Shown in pieces: positions 42,217-52,213 of a stretch of 64,000 nt of DNA. How positions within the stretch are numbered: the stretch's first letter is position 1; every line of letters begins with the position of its first letter. Made by a program: the position numbers and the translations under genes. Below the pieces are notes generated by a model that had not been told where the DNA came from, did not search any database, and saw only the letters and a program-made list of their open reading frames with translations. Source of the stretch: Chloroflexota bacterium. GTDB taxonomy: Bacteria > Chloroflexota > Anaerolineae > Anaerolineales > UBA11579. The stretch lies in assembly GCA_009391835.1 (NCBI GenBank), contig QWJF01000004.1, forward strand, positions 1-64,000, in the 5' to 3' direction.

Positions 42217-45200
42217 ATGACCTCTTTCATCGCCCAGCTAAAAGCCCAACTCGAACAGGCCGATTGGCCTGTAGTGGTGGTTGCTCTGCGTAGTGAAAAC
42301 CGCCTATGGGCTAAGCTGGCAGATACCGACTTTGGCACCCGCGCCCTGGAAGCCGTCGGCAGCGAAACTATTCGCTGGTCGCCCGGATTTTTGGGTTTGC
42401 TCAGCCTTGAGCAGGATGCCCATTTCGGCGACTTGCGCGCCATGCCGTTCAAGCCGGTCAGTGAAAAACTGCGCTACGAGGCCGGCAGCGTCTATGAAGC
42501 GCTCGCCGCGCAGGCACAAACCGATGAAGAGACCTCACACCCACGAATCGAAAGTCCTGATCTGGAGCAAGCCACCTGGCTAGCCCTGGCCCTGCGCGAA
42601 CGCTTTCGCCTGACGGGTTCATGGGATACATTGTCCAAGGATCTGGCAATTGCGCCGCCCGCTTATTGGCGCTTACCGCTGGCCTGCCTGATTGGTCTGC
42701 TACCCGAGCCCCAGAATTTACTCAAGGCCCTCCTCGCAGAACAATCGTCCCGTGAATTGCACCAGGTCGTTTTGCAGGCCTTGCTCGCGAATCCCGCCAG
42801 CCCCGAGCAGCAATTTGCCTTGCTCGTGGATGCGGTCGGCGACGCCGGGCTTGCACAGTGGTCCGGCTTGCTGCGCGCCATCTCCGCGCAGCGCAGCGAT
42901 CTGGCTAAACTCCTCGCGGCCCATGCTTTGGCCAATCTGCCTGAACAGATCGGCGAAGTCGAGCGCCTCGACCAGCTCGAAGCGCTAATGCAGCAATCGG
43001 AAATTCTGCAATTGGGCGGCCAACACGAAGAAGCCCTACCCCTACTTAGTGCAGCCTGGGAAGCCGCTCAACGCTTCCAAGTCGGCCTGGCGGCCAAGCT
43101 GGCTGAATCCGCGGCCCACAACAAGGGCAGCATCACCGGGGCCACCGCTCTAGAACAGGTCACCCAGGTGGGGATCAACTTAACTCCCGGCAAATCATTG
43201 GATAGCGCTTCCAGTGGCAAACATCCCGCTTCCCTCGTCGCTGCCGGCCGCGTTGCCTACAGGAATGGCGATATTGATGAAGCCCAGATGATGGCCAACG
43301 CCGCGCTACGTGCCGCGCAGGCGGACAATCCTACCCAGGACACTGCGACCTCTACAGAAGTTTTGCACGACCTGATTCAATTATTTCTTGATATCCAATT
43401 GCCAGATGAAGCGCTCTCCGCGGCGGAATTCGCCACCCAGCGCCACTCAGAAGATGGGCGCGCCGCCTTTCTGCTGAGCCAGGCCCAATCTGCGGCCAAC
43501 CAACCCGACGCGGCATTGCAATCCGCACATCTGGCGGTGGCCCTTGCCCCGGATGAGCCCGATTTTTTGCGCCATTTGGCGCGTGACCTGCAGGCCTCTG
43601 GCCAAAACGCCGAAGCCTATCAGGAATGGCAGCACCTGATTGCCCAGTTCGAAGAACCCACACCTGAGGATCTCCTCTCCCTGGCTGAATGCGCCCTCCT
43701 CAATGGGGACGCAAAACGCAGCGCGGCCACATGCCGCACTCTGATCGTGGACGAACCCGAGAACGCCCTTGCACACCAGTGGCTGGGCAAAGCGCTGCTA
43801 GCCACTGGCGATAAGACCGGCATGGATCATTTGCGCGTGGCCATTGATTTCGATACCAACTTAATCGACGCGTGGCTAACGCTGGCCACCTATGAACATG
43901 AGCAGGGCAATCCGGATGCCGCGCTCGCAACACTGTTGGGCGCCGAGAAAGCCGTCCCAGACACCAGCGTAATCTACTCTAAGAAGGCTGCCGTTTACCG
44001 CAACTTAAATCATCCCGATGATGCATTGATCGCCCTGCGACGTGCGCACACGCTGGAGGCCGACAGCCAAGCCCGCACGGATCTGGCTCTCAAACTCAGC
44101 CTATTTGAGATCGAACTTGGTTTGCTGGAAGATGCCGAACACACACTGGAGCAGGCCCACCAGACCAGCAGCGCCAACGCGGAGATTGCCTTCCATTACG
44201 GTGAATTGTTGCTACACCGCGGCAAGGCCGAAAGCGCTATCTCGCCCCTCAGCGTGGCACAGGCCGCTCGACCGAATCACACGGAAGCTAGTATTCGCCT
44301 GGCCGAGGCTTATCTGGCCGCGGGCTTAAACCTCAATGAAGTCGAAGCCCTATTGGAAAGCGCGCTCGCGTTGGATGGCAAGCACGGCCCGGCTCAGGTA
44401 CTCCTGGCCGAAGCCCAGGTAGCCACCGGCCAGCACAATAAGGCCCGCAAAAGCCTGGATGCTCTGGCTCGCTCTCCCATCAATGAAGAACCCGAGTGGC
44501 ACAAGCGTCTCACATTGGCAAAGGCCATCATTGAAACCAATTCCGGCAATCCCGCCGAAGCTATACGGCAACTGGAATCCCTGGAAAAGGGACTGACGAA
44601 GGATCTGGATGTGCTGGACGCATTATGCACAGCCTATCGCCAAGCCGGACGCGGCGACGAAGCCTTCCAGATTGCACACCAGGTGTATTTGAGCGGCGGG
44701 CAGGATCAGCGTACATTGCTCTGGTACAGCCATCAGGCGGAAGCCGCCAATAAGCTGGACGAAGCCGTGATGGCGCTCAACAAGGTCGTGGACGATGGCC
44801 AGCCCTCCCCGGATCTCTTGCTGCGTCTCGCCGAATTGGAATGGACATCCGGGAAGCAAGCCGCGGCCCGCGATACGCTCTCCACATTATTTGCCCTCGA
44901 TCCAATCAAAGTAGCCGCCCTGGAACGTGCCGCAAATTTTCTGCGCGCCCAAGATGCGGATAAAGAAGCCATCCGCTACCTGGAAGTTGCGATTGAACTA
45001 AGCCAAGCCGAAAACCCCAGCCTCTTCCAGCAACTCAGCGACGCCTTGAACGCATGCAGCCAATCTGAAAAAGCGTTGGAGGCCATAGAAAAGAGTGTTG
45101 TTCTGGCGCCCAACAACCCCGGTTATCTGGTGAGCAAGGCGGCTCTACTCCAGCAAATCGGCCGCCCCCAAACTGCCATCCAAACACTGGATCAGGCCCT

Positions 45201-47436
45201 CGCATTGCTGCCTCAGGATGCCGAGCTGCTGTCTGGCAAAGCCCGCCTCCTGGCGGCCGAACAGGATTGGGCCAGTGCCCTGGATGCTGTGGAAGTTGCC
45301 ATTGCCCAGGATGTAGGCAATCCCGAATTGCTGGCTTTCGCAGCCAATTTGGCCGCCGACCATTTACAACCCGAACGCGCCCGCGCCCTGATTGCCGCAG
45401 GCAGCCAACTCGCAAAAACATTTGAAATCGCTTGCCTTGATGTTGAACTGTCATTGGATCTGGGCGCAGGCGTAGAAGCCGCAAAGGCGCTGGCTTCATT
45501 AATCGAAAGCCAGCCCGAGCATGCCCGCATCCTGGCGCTGCAAGCCACGCTGGCGATTGACAAGAGGGATGCCTCAGGCGCGGAACAGTTGTATAAGAAA
45601 GCACTCAAAGTGCTCGGCACGTTGAGTGCTTCCGAGAAAAACACGCAGGAATATGCGGCCACGCTCTATTCAATTGCCCAGGCGTCCCTGGCCACCCGTC
45701 ATTGGGAGAGCGCACTGGATCTATTCGGGCAAGTGGCAGCCGCTCAGCCGCACAATGCGCGCCCCCAGCTTGGATTGACCAAAACCTATGTTTTGCGGGC
45801 AGAGTTCTACCAACTGTGCCAGGCCACGCAGGTCATTGAACATCTCCCCGCAGACACGGCGGTCACCAAGAAATGCCACAAGGCCGCGATCTTTGCCCTG
45901 AAAGCCGCACACACGCTGACACCCTTTGTCGCCGCCCAAGCCGAACTGCTTGGTTGGAAATCGCGCGCCAACCTGCGCTTTGATCCGGCATCAGAGTTTG
46001 ACCCCGGGACGGATAAATTCCCCCGCAGCGGCCCGGAGGCTGCCGCTCTAGCTTATGCCGCTCGCTTGCAGGGCCATACAGATCAGGTCAAGGAATTGCT
46101 CAAGCAGTTTCCAAGATCGCATGAAATGCTGGTCCAGTTTGCGCTCGCCCGCCAGGCTGAGGATGCGGAAGAGGCACTCAGCGCCGTCAAATTGGCCGCC
46201 AAATTGGCCCCCCAGGAGATCCCTCAACACGCCCTGCTGGCTTCGATTGCGCATGCCGCCGGCGATCTGGAAGTTGCGCTGCATGCCATTGAACACGCAC
46301 TCATATTCTGGCCGGAAGAGGCCCGCTGGCATGCCCTGGCCGCCGATATTTTCACACAGCGCGAGGATTTCGCTTCCGCCGAGCACCACGCACAGCAGGC
46401 CGCCCAACTTGAGGAAAATTACGCCGAGCACCACGTGGTGCTCGGAGAATTACACATGGCTAAAGGCGCGTATGCCTCAGCCGCCGCCGCGCTGGATAAA
46501 GCGGGTGAACTCGCTCGCCATCGTGAGGATTATTGGCTGGAAGCCGCTCGCGCCCATTTGCTCAACAACAACTTTGACACTGCCGAACAGCGCGCCAAGC
46601 AAGCGGAAAAAATCAACCCGGGCAACCTCATGGCTTTTCTGGCTCAAGTAGAGATTGCTTTGAAGCGCGGCCTGGCCGAAAAGGCTGCCGAGTTGCTTGA
46701 GCCCGTATTAGAGCAGGCCCCTGACGAATTGGATGCCCTCCGTTTATGGGCAGAAACGCTCTTTGCCCTCGGCCACACCAAAGAAGCTCTCGCCATCCTG
46801 GAGCGTGGTCGCCAACAGGCCGATGAGCCGATCCCTTGGTTGATCCGTCGCGCCCAAATGCTCCCCCATGTGGAGGGGCTCGGCAGCGACCTCCACGCGC
46901 TGCAACAACTGGATCAGCAACATCCGGAAAACGCATCCATCTTGCTGGCGCTTTCCCAGGCCCAGGCAGAAGCCGGCGATCTAAAGACCGCCATTTATTC
47001 CGCCCAGCAAGCCCTGAAACATGCGCGCCAATTGCCCCTGATCCAGCAAGCCCGCCTGGCCATTCACCTGGGCAGACTGTTGAAACTCAACGGGCAGTTG
47101 GACCAATCCTTGCATCAGTTGGATGAAGCCGCCAAACTGGCCGACCATCTGGTGGATATCCATCTTGAGCGCGGTGAGGTTTTCCTCGCTCGCCGCCAAC
47201 ATACTGAGGCGCTGAAGGCTTTTGAACTCGCCGCGCAAGTAGCGCCCAGCGATCCGAAGCCGCATTTGCAAGCCGCTCAGGCTCTGAAAGAAGTCAAGGA
47301 TTACGCCGGCGCCGAAAAGGGCTTGCGCAAAGCCGCGGAACTCTCTCCCAAGGATCGCTCCGTTCAACGCCAATTGGCCGCCGTCATGGCGCTAAATTTG
47401 GTTCACCACTCGCAGGAAATAGGTACGCAATCATGA
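42217..47436 (+). CDS. Giant tetratricopeptide-repeat protein, 1739 aa
   Basis: The whole product is helical. After a non-repeat N-terminal segment (about residues 1-300, containing WPVVVVALRSENRLWAKLADTD), TPR units of about 34 residues run nearly to the end. Examples are AEIAFHYGELLLHRGKAESAI, AWLTLATYEHEQGNPDAALATL and VDIHLERGEVFLARRQHTEALKAF; I estimate more than thirty. No signal peptide, membrane helix, kinase or nuclease motif is visible, so it is a cytoplasmic scaffold or sensor. Its last four bases overlap the start of the caspase-like protease (ATGA, 47433-47436), which indicates coupled synthesis and probably complex formation. Confidence 0.88.
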   Translation: MTSFIAQLKAQLEQADWPVVVVALRSENRLWAKLADTDFGTRALEAVGSETIRWSPGFLGLLSLEQDAHFGDLRAMPFKPVSEKLRYEAGSVYEALAAQAQTDEETSHPRIESPDLEQATWLALALRERFRLTGSWDTLSKDLAIAPPAYWRLPLACLIGLLPEPQNLLKALLAEQSSRELHQVVLQALLANPASPEQQFALLVDAVGDAGLAQWSGLLRAISAQRSDLAKLLAAHALANLPEQIGEVERLDQLEALMQQSEILQLGGQHEEALPLLSAAWEAAQRFQVGLAAKLAESAAHNKGSITGATALEQVTQVGINLTPGKSLDSASSGKHPASLVAAGRVAYRNGDIDEAQMMANAALRAAQADNPTQDTATSTEVLHDLIQLFLDIQLPDEALSAAEFATQRHSEDGRAAFLLSQAQSAANQPDAALQSAHLAVALAPDEPDFLRHLARDLQASGQNAEAYQEWQHLIAQFEEPTPEDLLSLAECALLNGDAKRSAATCRTLIVDEPENALAHQWLGKALLATGDKTGMDHLRVAIDFDTNLIDAWLTLATYEHEQGNPDAALATLLGAEKAVPDTSVIYSKKAAVYRNLNHPDDALIALRRAHTLEADSQARTDLALKLSLFEIELGLLEDAEHTLEQAHQTSSANAEIAFHYGELLLHRGKAESAISPLSVAQAARPNHTEASIRLAEAYLAAGLNLNEVEALLESALALDGKHGPAQVLLAEAQVATGQHNKARKSLDALARSPINEEPEWHKRLTLAKAIIETNSGNPAEAIRQLESLEKGLTKDLDVLDALCTAYRQAGRGDEAFQIAHQVYLSGGQDQRTLLWYSHQAEAANKLDEAVMALNKVVDDGQPSPDLLLRLAELEWTSGKQAAARDTLSTLFALDPIKVAALERAANFLRAQDADKEAIRYLEVAIELSQAENPSLFQQLSDALNACSQSEKALEAIEKSVVLAPNNPGYLVSKAALLQQIGRPQTAIQTLDQALALLPQDAELLSGKARLLAAEQDWASALDAVEVAIAQDVGNPELLAFAANLAADHLQPERARALIAAGSQLAKTFEIACLDVELSLDLGAGVEAAKALASLIESQPEHARILALQATLAIDKRDASGAEQLYKKALKVLGTLSASEKNTQEYAATLYSIAQASLATRHWESALDLFGQVAAAQPHNARPQLGLTKTYVLRAEFYQLCQATQVIEHLPADTAVTKKCHKAAIFALKAAHTLTPFVAAQAELLGWKSRANLRFDPASEFDPGTDKFPRSGPEAAALAYAARLQGHTDQVKELLKQFPRSHEMLVQFALARQAEDAEEALSAVKLAAKLAPQEIPQHALLASIAHAAGDLEVALHAIEHALIFWPEEARWHALAADIFTQREDFASAEHHAQQAAQLEENYAEHHVVLGELHMAKGAYASAAAALDKAGELARHREDYWLEAARAHLLNNNFDTAEQRAKQAEKINPGNLMAFLAQVEIALKRGLAEKAAELLEPVLEQAPDELDALRLWAETLFALGHTKEALAILERGRQQADEPIPWLIRRAQMLPHVEGLGSDLHALQQLDQQHPENASILLALSQAQAEAGDLKTAIYSAQQALKHARQLPLIQQARLAIHLGRLLKLNGQLDQSLHQLDEAAKLADHLVDIHLERGEVFLARRQHTEALKAFELAAQVAPSDPKPHLQAAQALKEVKDYAGAEKGLRKAAELSPKDRSVQRQLAAVMALNLVHHSQEIGTQS

Positions 47437-50036
47437 GCACACATCTAAAAGAAATCGCTGCTGGGAAATCCCTCGACCGCTCCGAAATTCTCACCTTGCT
47501 GCAAGTCGCATTGCAGGCGGGCGAGGAGCGCTTTGTGCGCGAGCTGGCCGAAGATTGGCTGGATGCCTACCCCTACGATCTCCCCGTCGAGCTGCTGCGC
47601 GCCCACGCCCTGATCCAACAAACCAAGTCCCAGAAAGCCTTGGGCCTGCTGCTGCGCATCACCAAACTGGACCCCGAGTTCTACGAAGCTCAGGACCTAC
47701 TGGCCCGCCTCGCCCGCCGCGTGCAGCCCCAAATTGCTGAAAGTGCCCGCGCGGCTGCAGTGGTAGTAAGCCGACCCCAGGCAGTACCCAACGATATTGA
47801 GGAATGGGGCCGCGCACTGATACAGGGACAGCTGGCCCTCAAAAAGGACGATCTCAATGAGGCTGAAACACACATCCAGACCGCACTGCTCGCAAAACCG
47901 CCCTCTCCCCTGCCCGGTCTCATGCATGTTCAGTTGGCTCGCCTGCAGGATATGAGCTGGCTGGCTGTTCGCAAACTGATTGAACTCTATCGCCAGCAAT
48001 GGCCGCATGCCCTGCAATTTCAATTGATGCTAGCCGAGCAACTTATCGAAAGCGGTCAGGAAGATGAAGCTGTAGACATTTTGCACCAATGTGTGGCCGA
48101 AGATGTTACCGGCCAGGTGGCGCGCCGCTTGTGGGGCGAGGAGCATCGCTTCAGCGCGCTGTGGCCCCGCAGCCTACACCGCGCCGTGCGCATTGCTATC
48201 CCGGCAAAGGTGGCCGCCGGCATGGGTTGGAACCATCTATCCGAGGGCCTGGTGATCGCCGCGGCCAGTATGAACAATGGTAAATCGGCGCCGGATGTTG
48301 ACAACGAGACGCAAGTTTCGCCCGACTCTCTTGAAGACGGGCAACCGGAAGCCAGCGCGCATGCCTACGAATCCAGCCCGCTGGGCAATGCGCCTGAAAC
48401 CCCATTGGATATTGACGAACTCACCACCCAAAACGAAGAGGATTTGCAATTGCGCGCTGATGGACGCAATCCCAGCTACGTGATCCTGAGCACTAGGGTC
48501 GGCCTCGAAAAACAGTATGGCTTTGAAGGCGCGCGTGCTATCGAAACCGCAATGATGGCTGTTGTCGCCACCACGGCGGCAAATCCCAGTTGGAGCGCCT
48601 GTATGGTCTACGCCGACGACAAGAACTCGCTCTCGCCGTACGGCCTGGAATCCGTCGCCGCCAATGATCCCTGGGCCATTAAATTGTTGCTCGCCGACTT
48701 GGACGAGGCCCTACGCGCTAAAGGTGAAATGATCGGCGCGGTGCTCATCGTGGGCGGACCCAAAGTGGTGCCCTTCCACCGCCTGCCCAACCCGGTCGAT
48801 GATGAAGACAAGGACGTCGCTTCAGACAATCCCTATGGCAGCATTGACGAAAATTATTTCGTACCCTCCTGGCCGCTGGGCCGGCTGCCCGGCACTACCA
48901 CCGATCACTCCTCGCTGGTCAAAGCCCTGAACCGTATCGCAGCCAGCCGCGCAAATGCGCCGCTCACCAGCCAGGCGATTGGTTTGCTGGCTCGACTGTT
49001 GAGCCTGTTCAACCTATGGAAACCAAAACGCAAGACATTTGGCTATTCCGCTGAAATTTGGCAGCGTGCCTCCCACTCCGTGTATCGTCCGATTGGTGAG
49101 CCGCGCAAGTTGAGCATCTCCCCACCCACCGAAACCGGCCGTCTGCCCAAAGCCGCCAGCACACCGCTGCAACTCGCCTATTTCAACCTGCACGGAATTG
49201 AGGATGGCCCGGATTGGTATGGTCAGCGCGACCCACTTGAGAGCCCCGCGGGACCGGACTATCCGGTGGCGCTCACACCCAAGGACGTCATCAACAGTGG
49301 TCGCGCCCCTCAAATCGTGTTCTCTGAGGCCTGCTTTGGCGCCAACATCGCCGGAAAAACCGCGGAAACCGCGCTGGCCCTCAAATTCCTCGAATCGGGC
49401 AGCAAGGCCGTCGTCGGTTCCACCTGCACCTCCTACGGTTCCGTCAAGACCCCGCTCATCGCTGCCGATTTGCTTGGCCAAACTTTTTGGAAGCTGCTCA
49501 ACGAAGGCCACCCGGTGGGCGAAGCCCTGCGCCGTGCCAAAATTGCGCTCGCTCGCTCCATGCACCGCCGCCAGGGCTACCTGGATGGCGAAGACCAGAA
49601 GACGCTCATCTCATTCCTGCTCTACGGCGATCCGCTTGCGGTTGCCAGCGCCACCGGTTCCGTGCCCAAGGGCATTATGCGCCCCGCGCTCGACTCAGAG
49701 GAAATGCTGGCCGTCTGCGACAAAGCCGAAAAATCGATGAGTGCCCCGCAGGATATTCCCGCCCAAACGCTGGCCACAGTGAAATCCATCGTGCAGGAAT
49801 ATCTGCCCGGCATGCTGGAGAGCAGCATGCAACTCAGCCACGAGCATCTCAACTGCCAGGGCCACAATTGCCCGTTGCCCCACGGCCGCGCCAAAGCGCT
49901 GCCCGGTCTAGCGCCCAATCGCCAACTCGTCACGCTCAGCAAAAACGTCAAATCTGGCAATCGCCAGCATCCCAGCTATGCGCGCATCACGATGGACGCC
50001 CACGGGAAAGTTGTCAAGCTGGCCGTTTCGCGCTAA
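47433..50036 (+). CDS. TPR plus caspase-like (clan CD, gingipain C25/CHAT-type) protease, 867 aa
   Basis: Residues 1-240 are TPR-like helices, and 280-330 an acidic, probably flexible linker. Residues about 345-720 carry a caspase-fold protease. AVLIVGGPKVVPFHRLP, DNPYGSIDENYFVPSWPLGRLPG, LAYFNLHGIED with His587 and IVFSEACFGANIAG with Cys634 follow in the order and spacing of clan CD peptidases. The GRLPG and DNPY blocks resemble gingipain-family C25; the TPR context resembles TPR-CHAT. There is no signal peptide, unlike secreted gingipains. A Cys/His-rich stretch (about 805-825) and a beta tail similar to the 75-aa ftsZ-linked protein close it. It is coupled to the giant TPR gene. The target is unknown. 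Confidence 0.82.
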   Translation: MSTHLKEIAAGKSLDRSEILTLLQVALQAGEERFVRELAEDWLDAYPYDLPVELLRAHALIQQTKSQKALGLLLRITKLDPEFYEAQDLLARLARRVQPQIAESARAAAVVVSRPQAVPNDIEEWGRALIQGQLALKKDDLNEAETHIQTALLAKPPSPLPGLMHVQLARLQDMSWLAVRKLIELYRQQWPHALQFQLMLAEQLIESGQEDEAVDILHQCVAEDVTGQVARRLWGEEHRFSALWPRSLHRAVRIAIPAKVAAGMGWNHLSEGLVIAAASMNNGKSAPDVDNETQVSPDSLEDGQPEASAHAYESSPLGNAPETPLDIDELTTQNEEDLQLRADGRNPSYVILSTRVGLEKQYGFEGARAIETAMMAVVATTAANPSWSACMVYADDKNSLSPYGLESVAANDPWAIKLLLADLDEALRAKGEMIGAVLIVGGPKVVPFHRLPNPVDDEDKDVASDNPYGSIDENYFVPSWPLGRLPGTTTDHSSLVKALNRIAASRANAPLTSQAIGLLARLLSLFNLWKPKRKTFGYSAEIWQRASHSVYRPIGEPRKLSISPPTETGRLPKAASTPLQLAYFNLHGIEDGPDWYGQRDPLESPAGPDYPVALTPKDVINSGRAPQIVFSEACFGANIAGKTAETALALKFLESGSKAVVGSTCTSYGSVKTPLIAADLLGQTFWKLLNEGHPVGEALRRAKIALARSMHRRQGYLDGEDQKTLISFLLYGDPLAVASATGSVPKGIMRPALDSEEMLAVCDKAEKSMSAPQDIPAQTLATVKSIVQEYLPGMLESSMQLSHEHLNCQGHNCPLPHGRAKALPGLAPNRQLVTLSKNVKSGNRQHPSYARITMDAHGKVVKLAVSR

Positions 50037-50051
50037 CCCAAACCCATTTAC

Positions 50052-50087
50052 AAAAAACCCTGCGTTGATTCTTTCGCAGGGTTTTTT
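50052..50087 (+). terminator. Terminator of the TPR/protease operon
   Basis: AAAAAACCCTGCG and CGCAGGGTTTTTT are perfect complements around a ten-base loop, just after the protease stop. It closes the three-gene unit. Confidence 0.93.
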
Positions 50088-50116
50088 GTTTTAACGCCAA
50101 GGATTTTCAATCATGC

Positions 50117-50122
50117 TAGAAT
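50117..50122 (+). promoter_or_regulatory. Extended -10 box of smpB
   Basis: TGC-TAGAAT ends nine bases before ATG 50132, the same layout and the same ATGCTAGAATC string as before hisS. The leader would be only two to four bases. Confidence 0.5.
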
Positions 50123-50131
50123 CGCTTTCTT

Positions 50132-50584
50132 ATGAGCGTCAAAATAATTGCCCGCAACCGCAAGGCGCGTTTCGATTATTCGCTACTCGAACAATTCGAA
50201 GCGGGTATTGTGCTGCGCGGCAGCGAGATCAAATCCATTCGCGCCGGCCAGATCAGCATCAAGGAGGCCTACGTGCGCACCAATGGCGAACAGGCCTGGC
50301 TGGTCAGCGCCCATATCGCCCCTTACGACCCGGCCAGCGGGGAAAATCACGAGCCGCTACGCGAGCGCAAATTACTGCTACACCGCAAAGAAATCGATCA
50401 ATTGTGGGATGCCGTCCAACGCAAGGGCCTTACCATTGTTCCCACGCAGGTGTATCTGAAGGACGGCCGCGCCAAAGTTGAAATTGCGCTGGCGCGCGGT
50501 AAACACAAATATGACAAACGCCGCGACATCGCCAAGCGCGATGCCCAGCGCGATATGGATCGCGCCCTCCGCCAGCGTAGCTGA
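50132..50584 (+). CDS. smpB: SsrA-binding protein SmpB
   Basis: The 150-aa product has IARNRKARFDYSLLEQFEAGIVLRGSEIKSIR, the tmRNA-binding beta-barrel. The C-terminal basic tail KHKYDKRRDIAKRDAQRD inserts into the mRNA channel during trans-translation. It acts with tmRNA to rescue stalled ribosomes. No ssrA gene is seen in the window. hutH follows after 13 bases. Confidence 0.95.
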   Translation: MSVKIIARNRKARFDYSLLEQFEAGIVLRGSEIKSIRAGQISIKEAYVRTNGEQAWLVSAHIAPYDPASGENHEPLRERKLLLHRKEIDQLWDAVQRKGLTIVPTQVYLKDGRAKVEIALARGKHKYDKRRDIAKRDAQRDMDRALRQRS

Positions 50585-50597
50585 CCCCAGGATCGCC

Positions 50598-52145
50598 ATG
50601 CCCAAAACCTTGCACATTAACGGACAGAGCCTCACCATCCCAGACGTGGTTGCTGTGGCCCAACATGACGCCCCGGTGACCCTAGCAAAAGAGGCGCATC
50701 AGCGCGTGGTCGAATCCCACGCCTGGGTGCAGAGCATTGTAAGAAAAGGAAAACCCGTGTATGGCATTAACACGGGTTTTGGTATTTTTTCGGAGACTCA
50801 GATCTCCGACGATCAAACGCTCAACCTCAACCGTAACCTGATCATCAGCCATGCCCTTGGCACCGGGCCAGACCTGCCGCCCGAGGTGGTGCGCGCCGCC
50901 ATGCTGATCCGTGCGAATACGCTTGCCGCCGGCTATTCCGGGGCGCGCCCTGCCATCCTCGAGAACCTGATCGCCATGCTCAACGCCGGCCTCACGCCAG
51001 TCATCCCCAGCCAGGGTTCATTGGGCTCCTCTGGCGATCTCGCCCCCCTCGCCCACCTCGCCTTGGTGCTTTCTACCGATGAGGCTGAAACAGAAGAAGA
51101 ATCCGGTTGGGCGCTCTACGAGGGCCGGCGCCTGCGCGGCAAAGCCGCCATGCAGGCGGCGGGGATCCCGCGCATCATTCTCGGCCCCAAAGAGGCGCTC
51201 GCCATTACCAACGGCGCCACCTTCTCCGCGGCCCTGGCAGGCCTCAGCATTAATTTGGCCGAGCGCCTACTGAATTCCGCCGAAGTTGCCGTCTCCATGT
51301 CCTTGGAAGCCATGCTGGGCGCGTCGGCCGCCTTTGACGAGCGCCTGCACGAAGCCCGCCGTCAAGAGGGCCAGCAAGTGGTCGCCCAGCGCATTCGCGC
51401 CCTCACCGCCGGCAGCACCTTGTTGGACGCCGAGGGACGCGTCCAGGATGTCTATTCGCTGCGCTGCGCCCCGCAAGTGCAGGGCCCCGCCCGAGAGACC
51501 CTTGAATTTGTCAAAGATATCATCACCAAAGAGATCAACGCCGCCACGGACAACCCCTTGCTTTTCGGGCCGCAAGATAGCATTTCCGGCGGCAACTTCC
51601 ACGGCCAGCCGGTGGGCATGGCGATGGATTTCCTCAAGATTGCGCTAAGTGAAGTGGCCGCAATCTCGGAACGGCGCAGCTACCTGCTCGCGGATGGCAA
51701 AATGAACGCGGGGCTGCCCCCCATGCTGGTTGGCGATCCAGCTAGCGCGGGCGTCCACTCCGGAATGATGTTGGCCCAATACACTGCTGCGTCGCTCGTG
51801 CTTGAAAACCAAGGCCTGGCCAATCCAGATTCAGTGCGATCCCTGCCCACTTCGGCAGGCAAAGAAGATCACAACGCCAACGCCATGACTGCTGCCCGGC
51901 ACGCCTGGGAGCTGGCCCACAATTGCGCCCATGTGCTGGCCATCGAATTACACAGCGCCGCCAGAGCCCTCGATTTGCGCCTTCAGCGGCGCCCCGATGC
52001 CAACATGGGCGCAGGCACCCGGCTCGCCCACCAGCGCATCCGCGCCACCGCACCCTTCAAGTCGGAGGATTCACTTTGGGGACCGGAAATTGAGGCCGTG
52101 CGCGAATTACTGCTGAACGGCGAATTGGATTTCCCCGCCTTCTGA
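50598..52145 (+). CDS. hutH: Histidine ammonia-lyase
   Basis: ATG 50598 with AGGA upstream gives 515 aa. YGINTGFGIFSETQI, the MIO loop GSLGSSGDLAPLAH and ALAITNGATFSAALA are HAL/PAL family blocks, and later ones such as the QDSISGGNFHGQP region point to HAL. The MIO cofactor forms from three consecutive residues, usually Ala-Ser-Gly; here they are Ser144-Ser145-Gly146. It converts histidine to urocanate. No other hut genes are near. Downstream a new promoter starts at once. Confidence 0.9.
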   Translation: MPKTLHINGQSLTIPDVVAVAQHDAPVTLAKEAHQRVVESHAWVQSIVRKGKPVYGINTGFGIFSETQISDDQTLNLNRNLIISHALGTGPDLPPEVVRAAMLIRANTLAAGYSGARPAILENLIAMLNAGLTPVIPSQGSLGSSGDLAPLAHLALVLSTDEAETEEESGWALYEGRRLRGKAAMQAAGIPRIILGPKEALAITNGATFSAALAGLSINLAERLLNSAEVAVSMSLEAMLGASAAFDERLHEARRQEGQQVVAQRIRALTAGSTLLDAEGRVQDVYSLRCAPQVQGPARETLEFVKDIITKEINAATDNPLLFGPQDSISGGNFHGQPVGMAMDFLKIALSEVAAISERRSYLLADGKMNAGLPPMLVGDPASAGVHSGMMLAQYTAASLVLENQGLANPDSVRSLPTSAGKEDHNANAMTAARHAWELAHNCAHVLAIELHSAARALDLRLQRRPDANMGAGTRLAHQRIRATAPFKSEDSLWGPEIEAVRELLLNGELDFPAF

Positions 52146-52146
52146 T

Positions 52147-52174
52147 TTGACAAGTCCGATTATTTTGATAAAAT
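52147..52174 (+). promoter_or_regulatory. Promoter of the A-type Fe-S carrier gene
   Basis: TTGACA (52147-52152), 16 bases, TAAAAT (52169-52174) with extended TG at 52166-52167. It starts two bases after the hutH stop. The leader to ATG 52214 is about 33 bases and carries GGAG. Confidence 0.85.
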
Positions 52175-52213
52175 TGATAAATAATCTACAAGCCCGCTGT
52201 ATTGGAGCGACCT

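Noticed and set aside
41866-50087. Type III-E CRISPR TPR-CHAT (Craspase) system
   Set aside because: No gRAMP/Cas7-11, Cas1 or array is near, and the protease domain looks as close to gingipain C25 as to CHAT.
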